Program-made: the position numbers and the translations under genes
In this document: positions 38,947 to 50,675 of the stretch, piece after piece
How the letters are laid out: every line of letters begins with the position of its first letter
Numbering within the stretch: position 1 is the stretch's first letter
DNA from: Flaccisagitta enflata
Taxonomy: Eukaryota > Chaetognatha > Sagittoidea > Aphragmophora
Direction: 5' to 3'
DNA length: 64,000 nt
NCBI GenBank assembly: GCA_965153355.1
Contig: OZ231128.1
Location: 12,586,001-12,650,000, forward strand
Notes under the pieces: generated by a model
Told to the model about the DNA's origin: nothing
What the model saw: only the letters and a program-made list of their open reading frames with translations
The model's database searches: none

Positions 38947-40964
38947 CGTCAAGAGCTTCTTCTATTTGTTCCACTCGTTTAGCGACCCTCTGCCTTGCCC
39001 CTGACCCTGACCCTGCCCCTTTCCCTCTCCCTTTCCCATCTTCAGGTGCTTCTGCTACTTGTTCCACTCGTTTAGCGACCCTCTGCCTTGCCCCTGACCC
39101 TGCCCCTGCCCCTTTCCCTCTCCCTTTCCCTTCTTCAGGTGCTTCTTCTACTTGCTCCACTCGTTTAGCGACCCTCTGCCTTGCCCCTGACCCTGCCCCT
39201 GCCCTTTCCCTCTCCCTTTCCCTTCTTCAGGTGCTTCTTCTACTTGCTCCACTCGTTTAGCGACCCTCTGCCTTGCCCCTGACCCTGCCCCTGCCCTTTC
39301 CCTCTCCCTTTCCCTTCTTCAGGTGCTTCTTCTACTTGTTCCTTTCGTTTAGCGACCCTTTGCCGTGGAGCTCGTGCCTGGTAGATCCATCACGGCCTGA
39401 CCCAAGTCACAATCAAACCCTCTTCCCTGCCCCTGCCCTTTCCCTCTCCCTTTCCCTCCTTCAGGTGCTTCTTCTACTTGTTCCACTCGTTTAGCGACCC
39501 TTTGCCGTGGAGCTTGTGCCTGGTAGATCCATCACGGCCTGACCCAAGTCACAATCAAACCCTCTTCCCTGCCCCTGCCCTTTCCCTCTCCCTTTCCCTT
39601 CTTCAGGTGCTTCTTCTTCTTATTCCATTCGTTAAGCGACCCTCTGCCTTGCCCCTGACCCTGCCCCTGCCCCTTTCCCTCTCCCTTTCCCTTCTTCAGG
39701 TGCTTCTTCTACTTGTTACACTCGTTTAGCGACCCTCTGCCTTGCCCCTGACCCTGCCCCTACCCTTTCCCTCTCCCTTTCCCTTCTTCAGGTGCTTCTT
39801 CTACTTGTTCCACTCGTTTAGCGACCCTTTGCCGTGGAGCTCGTGCCCGGTAGATCCATCACGGTCCGACCCAAGTCACAATCAAACCCTCTTCCCTGCC
39901 CCCGCCCTTTCCCTCTCCCTTTCGCTCCTTCAGGTGCTTCTTCTACTTGTTCCACTTGTTTAGCGACCCTTTGCCGTGGAGCTCATGCCTGGTAGATCCA
40001 TCAAGGCCCAACCCAAGTCACAATCAAACCCTCTTCCCTGCCCCTGCCCCTGCCCTTTCCCTCTCCCTTTCCCTTCTTCAGGTGCTTCTTCTACTTGTTC
40101 CACTCGTTAAGCGACCCTTTGCCGTGGAGCTCATGCCCGGTAGATCCATCACGGCCCGACCCAAGTCACAATCAAACCCTCTTCCCTGCCCTTTCCCTAT
40201 CCCCTTCCTGGTAGATCCATCTTGGCCCAACCCAAGTCACAATCAAACCCTCTTCCCTGACCCTTTCCCTGCCCTTTCCCTATCCCTTTCCCTTCTTCAG
40301 GTGCTTCTTCGACTTGTTCCACTCGTTTAGCGACCCTCTGCCTTGCCCCTGACCCTGCCCCTGCCCTTTCCCTCTCCCTTTCCCTTCTTCAGGTGCTTCT
40401 TCTACTTGTTCCACTCGTTAAGCGACCCTTTGCCGTGGAGCTCATGCCCGGTAGATCCATCACGGCCCGACCCAAGTCACAATCAAACCCTCTTCCCTTT
40501 CCCTGCCCTTTCCCTATCCCTTTCCCTTCTTCAGGTTCTTCTTCAACTTGTTCCACTCGTTTAGTGACCCTCTGCCTTGCCCCTGACCCTTTCCCTGCCC
40601 TTTCCCTATCCCTTTCCCTCCTTCAGGTGCTTCTTCTACTTGTTCCACTCGTTTAGCGACCCTTTGCCGTGGAGCTCATGCCCGGTAGATCCATCACGGC
40701 CCGACCCAAGTCACAATCAAACCCTCTTCCCTTTCCCTGCCCTTTCCCTATCCCTTTCCCTTCTTCAGGTGCTTCTTCAACTTGTTCCACTCGTTTAGCG
40801 ACCCTCTGCCTTGCCCCTGACCCTTTCCCTGCCCTTTCCCTCTCCCTTTCCCTTATTCAGGTGCTTCTTCTACTTGTTCCACTCATTTAGCGACCCTCTG
40901 CCTTGCCCCTGCCCCTGTCCCTGCCCTTTCCCTCTCCCTTTCCCTGTCCCTTTCCCTCCTTCAG
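38947..40964 (+). repeat. Tandem array of exon-7 acceptor plus exon start (17 extra copies)
   Basis: Each unit has a CCCTTTCCCTCTCCC-type pyrimidine tract, then CTTCAG|GTGCTTCTTCTAC and TTGTTCCACTCGTTTAGCGA. Junctions lie at about 39,044, 39,139, 39,231, 39,322, 39,463, 39,606, 39,700, 39,791, 39,933, 40,081, 40,299, 40,392, 40,534, 40,627, 40,769 and 40,861, plus a degraded one at 38,950. Spacings cluster at about 92 and 142 bp. Long units carry about 100 nt of exon (through CAATCAAACCCTCTTCCC), short ones about 37 nt. Confidence 0.92.
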
Positions 40965-41121
40965 GTGCTTCTTCTACTTGTTCCACTCGTTCAGCGACCC
41001 TTTGCCGTGGAGCTCGTGCCCGGTAGATCCATCACGGCCCGACCCAAGTCACAATCAAACCCTCTTCCCGGAACCAGAGTGTGACAAGGCCGGAGAGACG
41101 TCCTTCTTCTGGTACAGAAAG
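40965..41121 (+). CDS. SLC6 transporter exon 7 (TM3 end and extracellular loop 2)
   Basis: Phase 2 in, 0 out: CTTCAG|GTGCTTC to TACAGAAAG|GTCAGA. It encodes CFFYLFHSFSDPLPWSSCPV, then DPSRPDPSHNQTLFPEPECD and KAGETSFFWYRK. The paired Cys residues, the N-Q-T glycosylation sequon and the final S-x-x-F-W-Y-R are typical of EL2 in this transporter branch. Its first ~100 nt are the seed of the preceding array. Confidence 0.95.
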
Positions 41122-41165
41122 GTCAGACACGAGGCCACAAAGACCAAGCCACGCGATTTTGGCTT

Positions 41166-41408
<243 letters not shown>

Positions 41409-41471
41409 TGTTTCTCGCATTGCGCCTTGTGATTATCTTTGAATTTGTCACTACATAATGAGCGGCAGGGA

Positions 41472-41550
41472 AAATACAGTATAAATACAGTATAAATACA
41501 GTATAAATACATTATAAATACAAGTATAAATACAAGTAAATACTGTATAA
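41472..41550. repeat. 11-bp tandem (AGTATAAATAC)
   Basis: About six units, some altered to ATTATAAATAC or AAGTATAAATAC. Confidence 0.85.
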
Positions 41551-41906
41551 GTCATTAGGAGTCATTAGCGTGTTTTTTTGTTACAATTAAGCCTCCTTTG
41601 TAATTCTGTACCCAATCCACCAAGCACCACTTATCTTTTTCCATCACTTCATATGTCACTCGTTTGTGAGCAGTGTAACTGTAAGTTAGAAGCAGGATAC
41701 TCGGCCAATAAAAACCACTTGCAGTTGGGCCGGGGCAGGGATGCTCTCCAGAGAGACACACCATCTCAATAGACAGTGTTACATAGTCGCTTAGCAAACG
41801 AATAAAACCTGATAACATTTGTATTTCATCTTCCAATTTTTTCTTGTTCATTTCTTGCTCAGAGTGAAAACCGGTAGAGTGATCAAATTAAATGTCACAA
41901 GATTTA
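41551..41906. other. Intronic, no gene seen
   Basis: Contains a decayed hairpin-family trace (ATAGTCGCTTAGCAAACGAA) at 41,785. Nothing else recognised. Confidence 0.4.
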
Positions 41907-42428
41907 CTATCTAGGAAAAAAGTTTGGCAACACTTATGGTTGACAGCGTGTCATTTTTGTATTTATAATAATTAAAACCAAAGAGAAAAACAATAATCAA
42001 TCCTACTTAAGGACCGCCAGTTTTTGTGGTAAAAAATAGTAGATTTTGTTGTTTTTTTTGCTACAAAATTGGACTACTTCTCTGTACAAATCTGATTGAA
42101 AATCCGTGAGATCATAAAACTGCAGCTCAAGAGCTAACCAGTGGTGCAATTCGCATGTTTCTATCATTTCTTGGTAAAACTTGAGAGTATTTCAAAGTTG
42201 GAAGGATAGGAGAAAATGGAAATCTTATTTTTTTGCCACTTTTGAAAGTACGTGATCAACTTCAAACTAATGGCGTTTCTAAACAGTTTGATGCACAGTG
42301 ACGAGATTGCACTCAGGTTGTAGATCTTTTGATATAGATTAAAATGCTTATAAATTTTGTTTATTTATTTCAATGAGAAGTTAAGATATCTCTTTTTAAA
42401 GGTGTTGCCAAACATATTTCCTAGATAG
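41907..42428. mobile_element. TA-flanked element, CTATCTAGGAAA termini
   Basis: 522 bp. TA|CTATCTAGGAAAAAAGTT then TGGCAACAC at the left; GTGTTGCCAAACATATTTCC then TAGATAG|TA at the right. Third member of the CTATCT family. Confidence 0.8.
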
Positions 42429-42624
42429 TATTTGTAAAATAAAAGACGTTGATTGCACGCGGACACTCACTCATACCATTGCTTTCCCAACCGCTCAGTG
42501 CACACGTTCATATTTTTAGTGCTTTGTGTGTGAATATATGTGTGTGTGGATAGGGGTTGGACGCCCCTGTGCAACCGTCCGCAACGATAATGTGAACCCG
42601 CGTCACTTGTTTTCTTTTCTTTAG

Positions 42625-42750
42625 GCGTTGAACATATCGAAAGGAATCAATGAAGTGGGAAATATAAACTGGCCAATGAGCCTTTGCTTACTTCTTGCTT
42701 GGGTCGTTGTCTACCTCTGCATGTGGAAGGGAGTCAAATCCGCTGGAAAA
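42625..42750 (+). CDS. SLC6 transporter exon 8 (EL2 end and TM4)
   Basis: 42 codons, phase 0-0: TTTCTTTAG|GCGTTG to GGAAAA|GTAAGA. It encodes ALNISKGINEVGNINWPMSL, then CLLLAWVVVYLCMWKGVKSA and GK. L-A-W-x-x-x-Y-x-C-x-x-x-G-x-K-S-x-GK is the conserved TM4/IL2 pattern. An N-I-S sequon is present. Confidence 0.95.
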
Positions 42751-42828
42751 GTAAGAGAGAGAGAGAGAGAGAGAGAGAGGAGGCTAAACGGTAAAGACAG
42801 AAAGACAGACATAAAGACAGACAGACAA

Positions 42829-43282
42829 TAGTCGCAAAAGCCCATGCCCTGCTTTAGTAGGTTGTGGTTGAAGTTGAGGGGGGAGCAGGGCAGCGGTCCC
42901 AAAGGAGTCGATCATCTATGCTTTCACACATATGGGGAATCTTCTCCTCTTCCTTCTTCTTCTCTTTCTCCTCCTCCGCAACCCTGCTCCCCCCAGCTTC
43001 GAGGCCCATATTTCAGCCTCGAAGCCCATATCCCAGCCTCGAGGCCCAAATCCAATTCTTGAGGCCCAAATCCCTTGAGGCTGGAATTTGGGCCTTGGGG
43101 TTGGGATTTGGGCCTTAAGGTTGGGATTTGGGCTTCGAGGCTGAGATATGGGCCTCGAGGCTGAGGGAGGGGGAGTACGAAGAAGGAGAAGGAGAAGAAG
43201 AAGGAGGAGAAAATTGCCCATGTGTGTGAAAGCATAGGTCATTGACCCCTTCGGGGCCGCAGCCCAAAAAGGCAAAAGGGCA
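42829..43282. mobile_element. Foldback-like element copy c
   Basis: Terminus AATAGTCGCAAAAGCCCATG, then CCCTGCTTTAG and GGGCAGCGGTCCCAAAGG, and an arm with ATGCTTTCACACATATGGGG. A two-way core of GAGGCCCAAATCC and GGATTTGGGCC units follows. The mirrored arm CATGTGTGTGAAAGCATAGG ends CCCCTTCGGGGCCGCAGCCC and AAAA. Confidence 0.75.
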
Positions 43283-43734
43283 AGTGAAAGAAAAATTGGC
43301 ATTGTATAGATAAGCACAGGGTGTCACAAAATGTTTTGCTTCCTACGAGCAAAAATCCCCCACCTGTCCCTTCCTACTGGATACTTGTATGATTATCGCA
43401 AGTTGAACGCCTTATGTTACATGATATACCTAGTCACAAAGTATTAGATGATCAGGGGTTCCCAAAGCCACTAAGTTAGTTCATGAAGGAATGAGATGGT
43501 GAGAGGGACAGAGTCCCAAAAGATACCCATTACCCATGCTTGAGCTGATAGGAATCATAGAGAATTTTTTGGCCCTTAGGGTAGAGACACCTAGGCGCTT
43601 ATCATTCCGATACCCAGAGTTGAGATTTGAGCCCTAAGGCGGAAATTCTGAGCCTTGGGGCTGGGATTTTTAAGGCTTTATGTTCGTATAAACTAGAATT
43701 ACATCTAAACAAATGTGTATTTTACATATGAAAA
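43283..43734. other. Intronic, no gene seen
   Basis: Unique sequence with weak GAGCC-type repeats at about 43,600-43,660. Confidence 0.4.
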
Positions 43735-43905
43735 TTTTGAAAATTTTAGAAAATTTTGAAAATTTAGAAAAATTTAGAAAAATTTAGAAAAATTTAGAAG
43801 AATTTAGAAAAATTTAGAAAAATTTAGAAAAATTTAGAAATATTTAGAAAAATTTAAAAAATTTAGAAAAATTTTGAAAAATTTTGAAAATTTTACATAT
43901 GATGG
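43735..43905. repeat. AT-rich ~10-11-bp tandem (AAATTTAGAAA)
   Basis: About fifteen short units of AAAATTTAGAAAA character. Confidence 0.85.
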
Positions 43906-43909
43906 AAAA

Positions 43910-44143
43910 AAAAGTGACGCAAGGTCACAATATTGTTGCGGATGCAGGGCAGGGGCCTCCAAAACCCAACAAAACCCCAATCCCCACCCCTCACACACAA
44001 AAATACACAAAAAGTATCCAAAACGCTTGTCTTTCCACTTTTCGACTCGATCATTAAGGATGGACGGATGGACGGACCAACAGACTGATGGACGGACGGA
44101 TGGACGGACAAAGCCTCCTATAGAGTTGCGTGTCCGCAACTAA
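43910..44143 (+). mobile_element. Hairpin-tail short interspersed element, AGTTGCG variant
   Basis: The body contains GCAAGGTCACAATATTGTTG and GCAGGGCAGGGGCC. Then come GGATGGACGGACC repeats, CAAAGCCTCCTATAG and the stem AGTTGCG-TGTC-CGCAACT ending AAAAA. Both stem arms changed together (C to T on one side, G to A on the other) relative to the AGTCGCG copies. Confidence 0.7.
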
Positions 44144-44149
44144 AAAACA

Positions 44150-45420
44150 TTTTGGCTTTCTTCCTCCTTGCTCCCTTCTTTCCTCCTTTCTTTCCTTCCT
44201 TCCTTTGTTTCTTCCCTCCTTCCTTTAAAAACAGGAGGAGAAAAAGTTTTTCTGCCTTTCTTCCTACATCCTCTCTGCCTTCCTTCCTTCCTTTTTTCCT
44301 TCTTTCCTTCTTTTGTAAACAAGGGGAAAAAACTTTTTCTGTTATTCTTCTTCCTTCCTTCCTTTTAGGGATGTGGAAGCGGTCGATTTTAGTGCCGCTT
44401 CCACAGCTTCCGCTTCCGCTTCCGCTTCCATTTTGTAGTATAAATACTACAGTATGATTTGTTGCAAATGTAACATAAGATGAGAACATAATGCAAAAAC
44501 TAGAAGAGCTAGCCAAATTCTGAAAAAAACTCTTAAAAGATGAGAGTTTGCAGTTATTTGCTAAGAGATTCAAAGGGTTTTTTTGAAAGAAAATAGATAT
44601 CTATCTTACTTTGTTAATTGGGATTGAAATTTAGAAATGTGGAAAAACGGAAAAGATTGATGAAATATTGGCTGAACTATATCTCTTTAAATTGCTCTTA
44701 TTTCAAAACGGTTTGAGCTACAGATGCCAGATTGGTCCCAAATGAAAGCTATTTTGAAGTACTTTTTGGGAAAAACTCAACAGACAGACTTTTTTTGAGT
44801 TTTGAATGCATTTGGTTAACTGAAAGTCAATTCTGCAAGCAATTTTTCCTTAAACAACAAAATTGTTTATGTTTGGCGGGATAACTCTTTGAAAATATCG
44901 CTGTCTTTGTTTTTCTCCTAAAACTACATCAAAACATCTTTCATTTGAGACCAATCTGGGATCCGTAGCTCAAACCGTTCAGAAATAGGAGCGATTTACA
45001 GAAAGACAATCACAACAAAACAGCCTTTTTTGGCAGAATCTGCTCTTCTATTCACATGCGTTAATCAGATCAAAATAACAGAAAAAGTCCTTGGGATTTA
45101 CCATCAAAAATCTGCACACTCATATCTTTGCTCTTCTACCTTTTGTGCTATGTTATCATCTTATGTTACAGTTCAGAAAAATCATACTGTAGTACAGCCC
45201 CTTGCGGCGTTCCAGCGGACATCTCAACTTTTGGCGAGAATTTGCATCCCTACTTCCTTTCTTCATTCCTTCCTTCCTACTTTCTTACCTTCCTTCCTTC
45301 ATTCCCCTCTTTTTTCCTTCCTTCCTTCATAAACGAGACAGAAAAACTTTTTCTGCCTTTCTTCTTCCTTCCTTCCTTCCTTCCTTCCTCCCTTCCTTCT
45401 TTCCTTCTTCCCCTCCTTTT
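44150..45420. repeat. (TTCC)n tract interrupted by an inverted-repeat element
   Basis: TTCC/CTTC tetranucleotide DNA at about 44,155-44,367 resumes at about 45,252-45,420. Confidence 0.85.
44368..45250. mobile_element. 883-bp TA-flanked element inside (TTCC)n
   Basis: TA|GGGATG at the left and CATCCC|TA at the right. Long subterminal inverted repeats: TACTACAGTATGATTTGTTG with ATGTAACATAAGATGAGAAC, mirrored by TTCTCA-like ATCATCTTATGTTACAG and ATCATACTGTAGTA. A GCTTCC hexanucleotide run lies near the left end. Non-coding. Confidence 0.75.
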
Positions 45421-45955
45421 TGGGCAGCGGCCCCAAAGGGCCGATGTCCTGTAGAACACAGGGGGGAATTTCCATACGTCCGTCCGTCCGTCCTTCCGTC
45501 CGTCCGTCCCCCCCCCTTTGGCTCAAATTTGCCCTCCCAGCCCTCAAATTTGCCCTCCCAGCCATCAATTAAGCCCTCCAGGCCTCAAATCAGCTTTCCA
45601 GGCGTCAAATCATCCCCCCCCACCTCAAATCTGACCTCCAGACCTCAAATCTGCCTTCCAGACCTTCAATTAGCCCTCCAAGCATAAAATCAGTCCTCCA
45701 TGGCTTAAATTTGCCCTTAAAACCACAAATTGGCCTTATTTCTGCCCTCCAGCCTTCAAATATGCCTTCAGCAACCCTAATCGGTCATCTAAGGCCTGAA
45801 ATATGCCCCCTCAGGACGTATGGAAATTCCCCCCTGTGTTCTACAGGACATCGGCCCTTTGGGGCCGCTGCCCTGCTCTCACTCCACTTCTTCACTGGAT
45901 CACTCCCAGCAGGGCATCGGGTACCGCTGACCATGTGCGATCCTTGGATGACTAG
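45421..45955. mobile_element. Foldback-like element copy d
   Basis: TTTTTGGGCAGCGGCCCCAA then CCTGTAGAACACAGGGGGG and (GTCC)n at the left. The core has CCCTCCAGCCTCAAATCTG-type units. The right mirror is CCCCCCTGTGTTCTACAGGA, then GGGGCCGCTGCCC and GCAGGGCATCGGGTACCGCT. Confidence 0.75.
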
Positions 45956-45957
45956 TT

Positions 45958-46285
45958 TCCTTTTCTCCTTCCTTCCTTCCTCCCTTACTTCTTTCCTTCC
46001 TTCCTTAATTCTTTCCTTCTTTCCTTCTTTTATTCCTTCTTTCCTTTCTTTATTCCTTTTTTCCTTCCTTATTTTCTTCCTTCATTCCTTTTTCTGCCTT
46101 TCTTCTTCCTTCCTCCCTTCCTTCCTTCCTTCCTTCCTTCCTTCCTTCCGTCTTTCTTTCCTTCCTCTTTCCCTCTTCTTCCCTTCTTCCTACCTTTTCC
46201 TTTCTTTCCCTTCCTTTTCCTTCTTTTTCTTCCTTCCTTCTTCCTCTTTTTTTTCTTTCTCTCCTTCTTCCCCCCTTCCCTTCCT
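45958..46285. repeat. (TTCC)n pyrimidine tract
   Basis: TTCC/CTTT sequence of about 330 bp, upstream of exon 9. Confidence 0.9.
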
Positions 46286-46426
46286 ACCAGCCTAGCTAGC
46301 TTCCTACGAGCGCCGCTCGCGTGCTCGGGCACTTTGTGACACCCTGGATAAGCATATCAGAAACAATATGATGCAGTGGTACTGATACTTTACGGATTCA
46401 TTGATAAATTCCTCTTCATTACATAG

Positions 46427-46561
46427 GCTGTGTATTTCACGGCGACATTCCCATATTTGGTGTTGTTGATCTTTTTCGGTCGCGGAATTTCGTTACCTGG
46501 AGCCTTGGAAGGTTTGGCTCACATGTTCTACCCCAAAATGGAGAAACTCATAGAACCCAAG
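46427..46561 (+). CDS. SLC6 transporter exon 9 (TM5)
   Basis: 45 codons, phase 0-0: TTACATAG|GCTGTG to GAACCCAAG|GTTGGA. It encodes AVYFTATFPYLVLLIFFGRG, then ISLPGALEGLAHMFYPKMEK and LIEPK. V-Y-F-T-A-x-x-P-Y and R-G-x-x-L-x-GA are the standard TM5/EL3 SLC6 motifs. Confidence 0.95.
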
Positions 46562-46598
46562 GTTGGACCACATATCAATTTGGATTCAGATAGAATGA

Positions 46599-46600
<2 letters not shown>

Positions 46601-46695
<95 letters not shown>

Positions 46696-46711
46696 TAAGT
46701 AAAAAAAAAAA

Positions 46712-46771
<60 letters not shown>

Positions 46772-46775
46772 ACGA

Positions 46776-46819
<44 letters not shown>

Positions 46820-46999
46820 AGGTAGAATTTGGTCTAAAGCAGAAACCAAATGGAGAGTAAAACTTTGAGTCCAAAATGGAGAATGGCTCCTGGAGGGACA
46901 TAAGACGGAGACAAGGATAAGGCTGAGCAATAGAAACCATCATTTGATTCTCACTATCTCTGTACTACTTCCATCTATTTCACCTTGTCCCTTTTATCT

Positions 47000-47063
<64 letters not shown>

Positions 47064-47066
47064 TTT
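46601..47066. repeat. (AG)n, (AAAG)n and (TTTC)n microsatellites
   Basis: AG at 46,601-46,685, AAAG at 46,713-46,820 and TTTC at 46,999-47,062. The middle, 46,825-46,990, is unassigned. Confidence 0.9.
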
Positions 47067-47835
47067 TGGGCAGCGGCCCCGAAGGGGACGAAGTCCTGTA
47101 GAACACAGGGGGAATCTGTCCGTCCGTCCGTACGTCCGTACGTCCGTCCGTCCCCCCCCCCCCCGCCCCACCCTCGGCTTCGTCTTCTTTGGGGCCCAAA
47201 TCCAAACTGTATGGCCCAAATCCGAACAAAATGGTCCAAATCCGCCCAAAATTGGCCAAATCCTAGCAAAATGGCCTAGGACCAGGTAAAATGGGCCTTA
47301 TCTGGCTAGAAAACCTGAATTCTGGCCTGAGTTCTATCATCTTGGCCCCTTAAACTTAGATTCTGGCTCCAGAAAAACCCACATCCAAGCCTTAGAGACC
47401 CAAGACCTAGGTGCTGGCCTAAAGGACCTAAATCCTAGCCTCAGAGGACCAAATCCTGACCTCAGTAACTGAAATCCTTGCCTCTGAGACCAAGAAATTG
47501 GTCTTTGAGACCCAGATTCTGGGCTCAGAGACTCAGATCCTGGCCTGCTCCTGCCTCAACTTAACCTACAAACTATACAAAAATGGCAAGGGTACCATTG
47601 TCCATATTCTGCCTTTTGTCAGTTCTCCTTGATATTCAATGAAAATTTGAATAACAGGGCATCCTGGACAGAAGGAAGGCAAACAGGACGGACAAACGGA
47701 TGGACGAACGGACAGATTCCCCCTGTGTTCTACAGGACTTCGTCCCCTTCGGGGCCGCTGCCCTGCTCCCTCTCAACCTTCATCACTTCCTACTCAAGCA
47801 GGGCACGGGTACCGCTGACCACTTACTGCCTTTGG
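47067..47835. mobile_element. Foldback-like element copy e
   Basis: Left GGGCAGCGGCCCCGAAGGGG then CCTGTAGAACACAGGGGGAA. The core has GGCCCAAATCCGAACAAAAT-type units grading into CCTCAGAGAC-type units. Right TTCCCCCTGTGTTCTACAGG, CCCCTTCGGGGCCGCTGCCC and GCAGGGCACGGGTACCGCTG. Confidence 0.75.
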
Positions 47836-47849
47836 GCTGCTATTTCGTT

Positions 47850-48087
<238 letters not shown>

Positions 48088-48088
48088 G

Positions 48089-48178
48089 GTTTGGCTGGAC
48101 GCAGCCACGCAGATATTCTTCTCTTTGGGTCTTGCCTTTGGCAGTCTCATCGCATTTTCGTCATACAATCCTCCAAAG
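48089..48178 (+). CDS. SLC6 transporter exon 10 (TM6)
   Basis: 30 codons, phase 0-0. It encodes [20 protein letters not shown] and [11 protein letters not shown]-x-x-A-x-x-Q-I-F-F-S-L-x-x-x-F-G-x-L-I-A-x-x-S-Y-N is the TM6 substrate/Na+ site consensus of the family and matches the SLC6A18-20 type closely. Confidence 0.97.
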
Positions 48179-49480
48179 GTTAGATGGAAATGCATTCACG
48201 TTGGTTTGGGCTTTTGATCATTTCCACAATAAACCAGCCCATCTGAAAATCATGATGTAACAGGTAGAAATATTGTTTTTATCATGCTAATCCTTTTTTT
48301 TCATGATAAAAGCTGTTGTGACACATTATTTGGGATTCAGTGCCTAGCTGATATCTTTCATATTTAAAATTTTGATAGGCTATATAGCAAAAAAGAGGCC
48401 AAAATCACCCCCTTTTTTATGTCACACTGATGTCACACTCAAAGTGAAAAAGATATCGAAGAATCATTAAGCCTACCCAACTATGGGTCATTTTTGTTCA
48501 ATTGCAATCCCTAAAGAAGATTGAAAGATTTTATGGTCATCAATTGTCATTTACTATACAAAAATTTCACTTTTAATTGATTTGTCCAAAATGATGATTT
48601 ATTTGATTTTAAGTAGTATACTATGCTTTAAATGGCAATATCTTAGGTATTATGGAGAATTTCTTTTTTCCCCCTTTAATAAAGACATAACCCAAGTTTT
48701 AAGCAAAATTTCAGACCTTAATGTCAATTCTAGCTGGAGATATTGATTTTTGAAAAGAGTGACCTAAAATGTTAACACCCTGTTACTTTTTTGTTACTCT
48801 GATTATGATAAAAATTAACATAGTTGAACACATTTCAAGTATTAGATTTTTTTTTCTCATGTGATCTAAAAGAGTATCAAATTCTGAGTATAGGGCTCAA
48901 ATTTCAAGCCATTAGATGCGACCATTATGAAACTATAACATTTTTATTAATGTTAACAAATTCAGTTACCTGATTTCCGCCAGTCTAGTTTATTGTGGAA
49001 ACTGCCTTTTAGATATAGTTCTTTGACTAAGAATCTTATTCCATCATCAGTTTGGCTTTGATTAGGAAATTAGATAAGAAAAAGATCCCATATTTGACGT
49101 CAGAAAAACTCCAAATTCCAAATTCTTCCAAAATTGTATCCGAAATTATGAATTTTTAATCAATTGGGAATTTTCTTCCCAATTTGAAGTACGAAAGATT
49201 CCAAAATCCATATTCCAAATTCATATCCAAAATTGTAAATTGTACATTAGTGGGAATATTAATCCAAATTTTTGCAACACGTACGGGTCCCAAACCGCCC
49301 AAAACTGTCAATTTCAATTTGTTTCCTTTTTTTCCCCAATCGAAATTACTCGGTTGATACTCGGTTGTATTCTTTGAAGTAGGTCGTCCTTTCATAATTC
49401 ATTCGCGTGCGAAATGAATAAAAAAGGACACAAAAATCAAATGAAGGCGTATCAGGGGGGAGTTGCAACAGCAGGACGAG
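48179..49480. other. AT-rich intron, no gene or element seen
   Basis: Nothing coding. Around 49,110-49,250 there is loosely repeated CCAAATTC-type sequence. Confidence 0.5.
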
Positions 49481-49632
<152 letters not shown>

Positions 49633-49740
49633 AACAATTGTCATCGAGATGCCATTTCTATCGCTTTGACTAATTGCTGTACTTCCGTTTTCGCTTCTGC
49701 CGTCATTTTCTCAATCCTTGGATATAAAGCTCATCGCGAG
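49633..49740 (+). CDS. SLC6 transporter exon 11 (EL3 end and TM7)
   Basis: 36 codons, phase 0-0: [20 protein letters not shown] then [16 protein letters not shown], ending CATCGCGAG|GTAATA. N-N-C-x-x-D-A-x-x-x-x-x-x-N-x-x-T-S and I-F-x-x-x-G-x-x-A are the conserved TM7 motifs. Confidence 0.96.
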
Positions 49741-49759
49741 GTAATAAAACAGCAGAATA

Positions 49760-50670
49760 ACATCCCTGACGAAATTAAGCGAACTGAAGTTGAATATCAT
49801 CTATTCGAGCATAGCAAAGTCATTTGAACGACATGGGATATGTTCACTACGAGTGTCAGGGTGCCAAAAACGGGCAAAACTGGCTTCCCCCCGCCATCAT
49901 CTTTTTCTTATGCAAAAATCCTGTAAAACGAGCCATCGCGCGACCTTCAATTCGATCGGGAACCATCGTTAGGGTGAGGTTGAAGTTTGTATTGAATTAG
50001 CGTTGGAATTCATATTTCTATTATGCAAATTTTACTTCTGCCGTTGCTTTCCATGGAAACTTCAAGGTCACCCTAACGATGGTTCCCGATCGATTTGAAA
50101 ATCGCGCGACGGCTCATTTGACAGAATTTAAGCAAAGAAAACAGATGATGGTGGGGGGAAAGCCAGTTTCAGCCGATTCCGGCACTCTGACATTCGTAAT
50201 GTTCACACTATCTGGGGTAAACTCGATTCAAATCCCATTAAAAAACTAGGTTTAAAGCCCATTATTCAAGTCATTAAATCACTATTTTCTGATAGGAGAC
50301 AGTCCCACTATGTCCATTTCTACTAGCTTACTTAATGTACAATTTTGTTAGTTTTAAGAGCTGCCCCTGTTTATTTCTTGGCCCTCTCTTTCTAAAAGCC
50401 ATTAAAAGAATAACTCTCCAGCCTTCAAAGACAAATGGCTCGGGTATATGTCCCAAAAAACAGCGGTAAATATTTGCCACCTTCACGTAGAAATATTGTG
50501 GGGAAAATAAGTTAAAATCCGATTTGCCATTTCTAACTGATTATTTTCCAACCCTTCTACTGTTAAGTAATTCCTTTTTGCTATTTCTATGTCAAATCTG
50601 GTAGAGCTGGAGCCAATATTTCACTCTTTATGGCATATGTTCCCAGTTCGCTTAATCATGTCAGGGGTGT
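49760..50670. mobile_element. Nested MITEs: C containing A containing B
   Basis: Outer C: TA|ACATCCCTGACGAAATTAAG to CTTAATCATGTCAGGGGTGT|TA. Inside, A at about 49,848-50,203 (GTGTCAGGGTGCC and GGCACTCTGACAT). Inside A, B at 49,958-50,087 (GGGAACCATCGTTAGGGTGA and mirror). The nesting order is the reverse of the one near 22.5 kb. The outer copy lies 19 bp behind the exon-11 donor. Confidence 0.85.
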
Positions 50671-50675
50671 TATCT

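Noticed and set aside
38947-40964. Telomere-like CCCTGACCCTGCCCC text
   Set aside because: Units are irregular and always tied to the exon-7 acceptor copy; it is the intronic pyrimidine tract, not telomeric CCCTAA.
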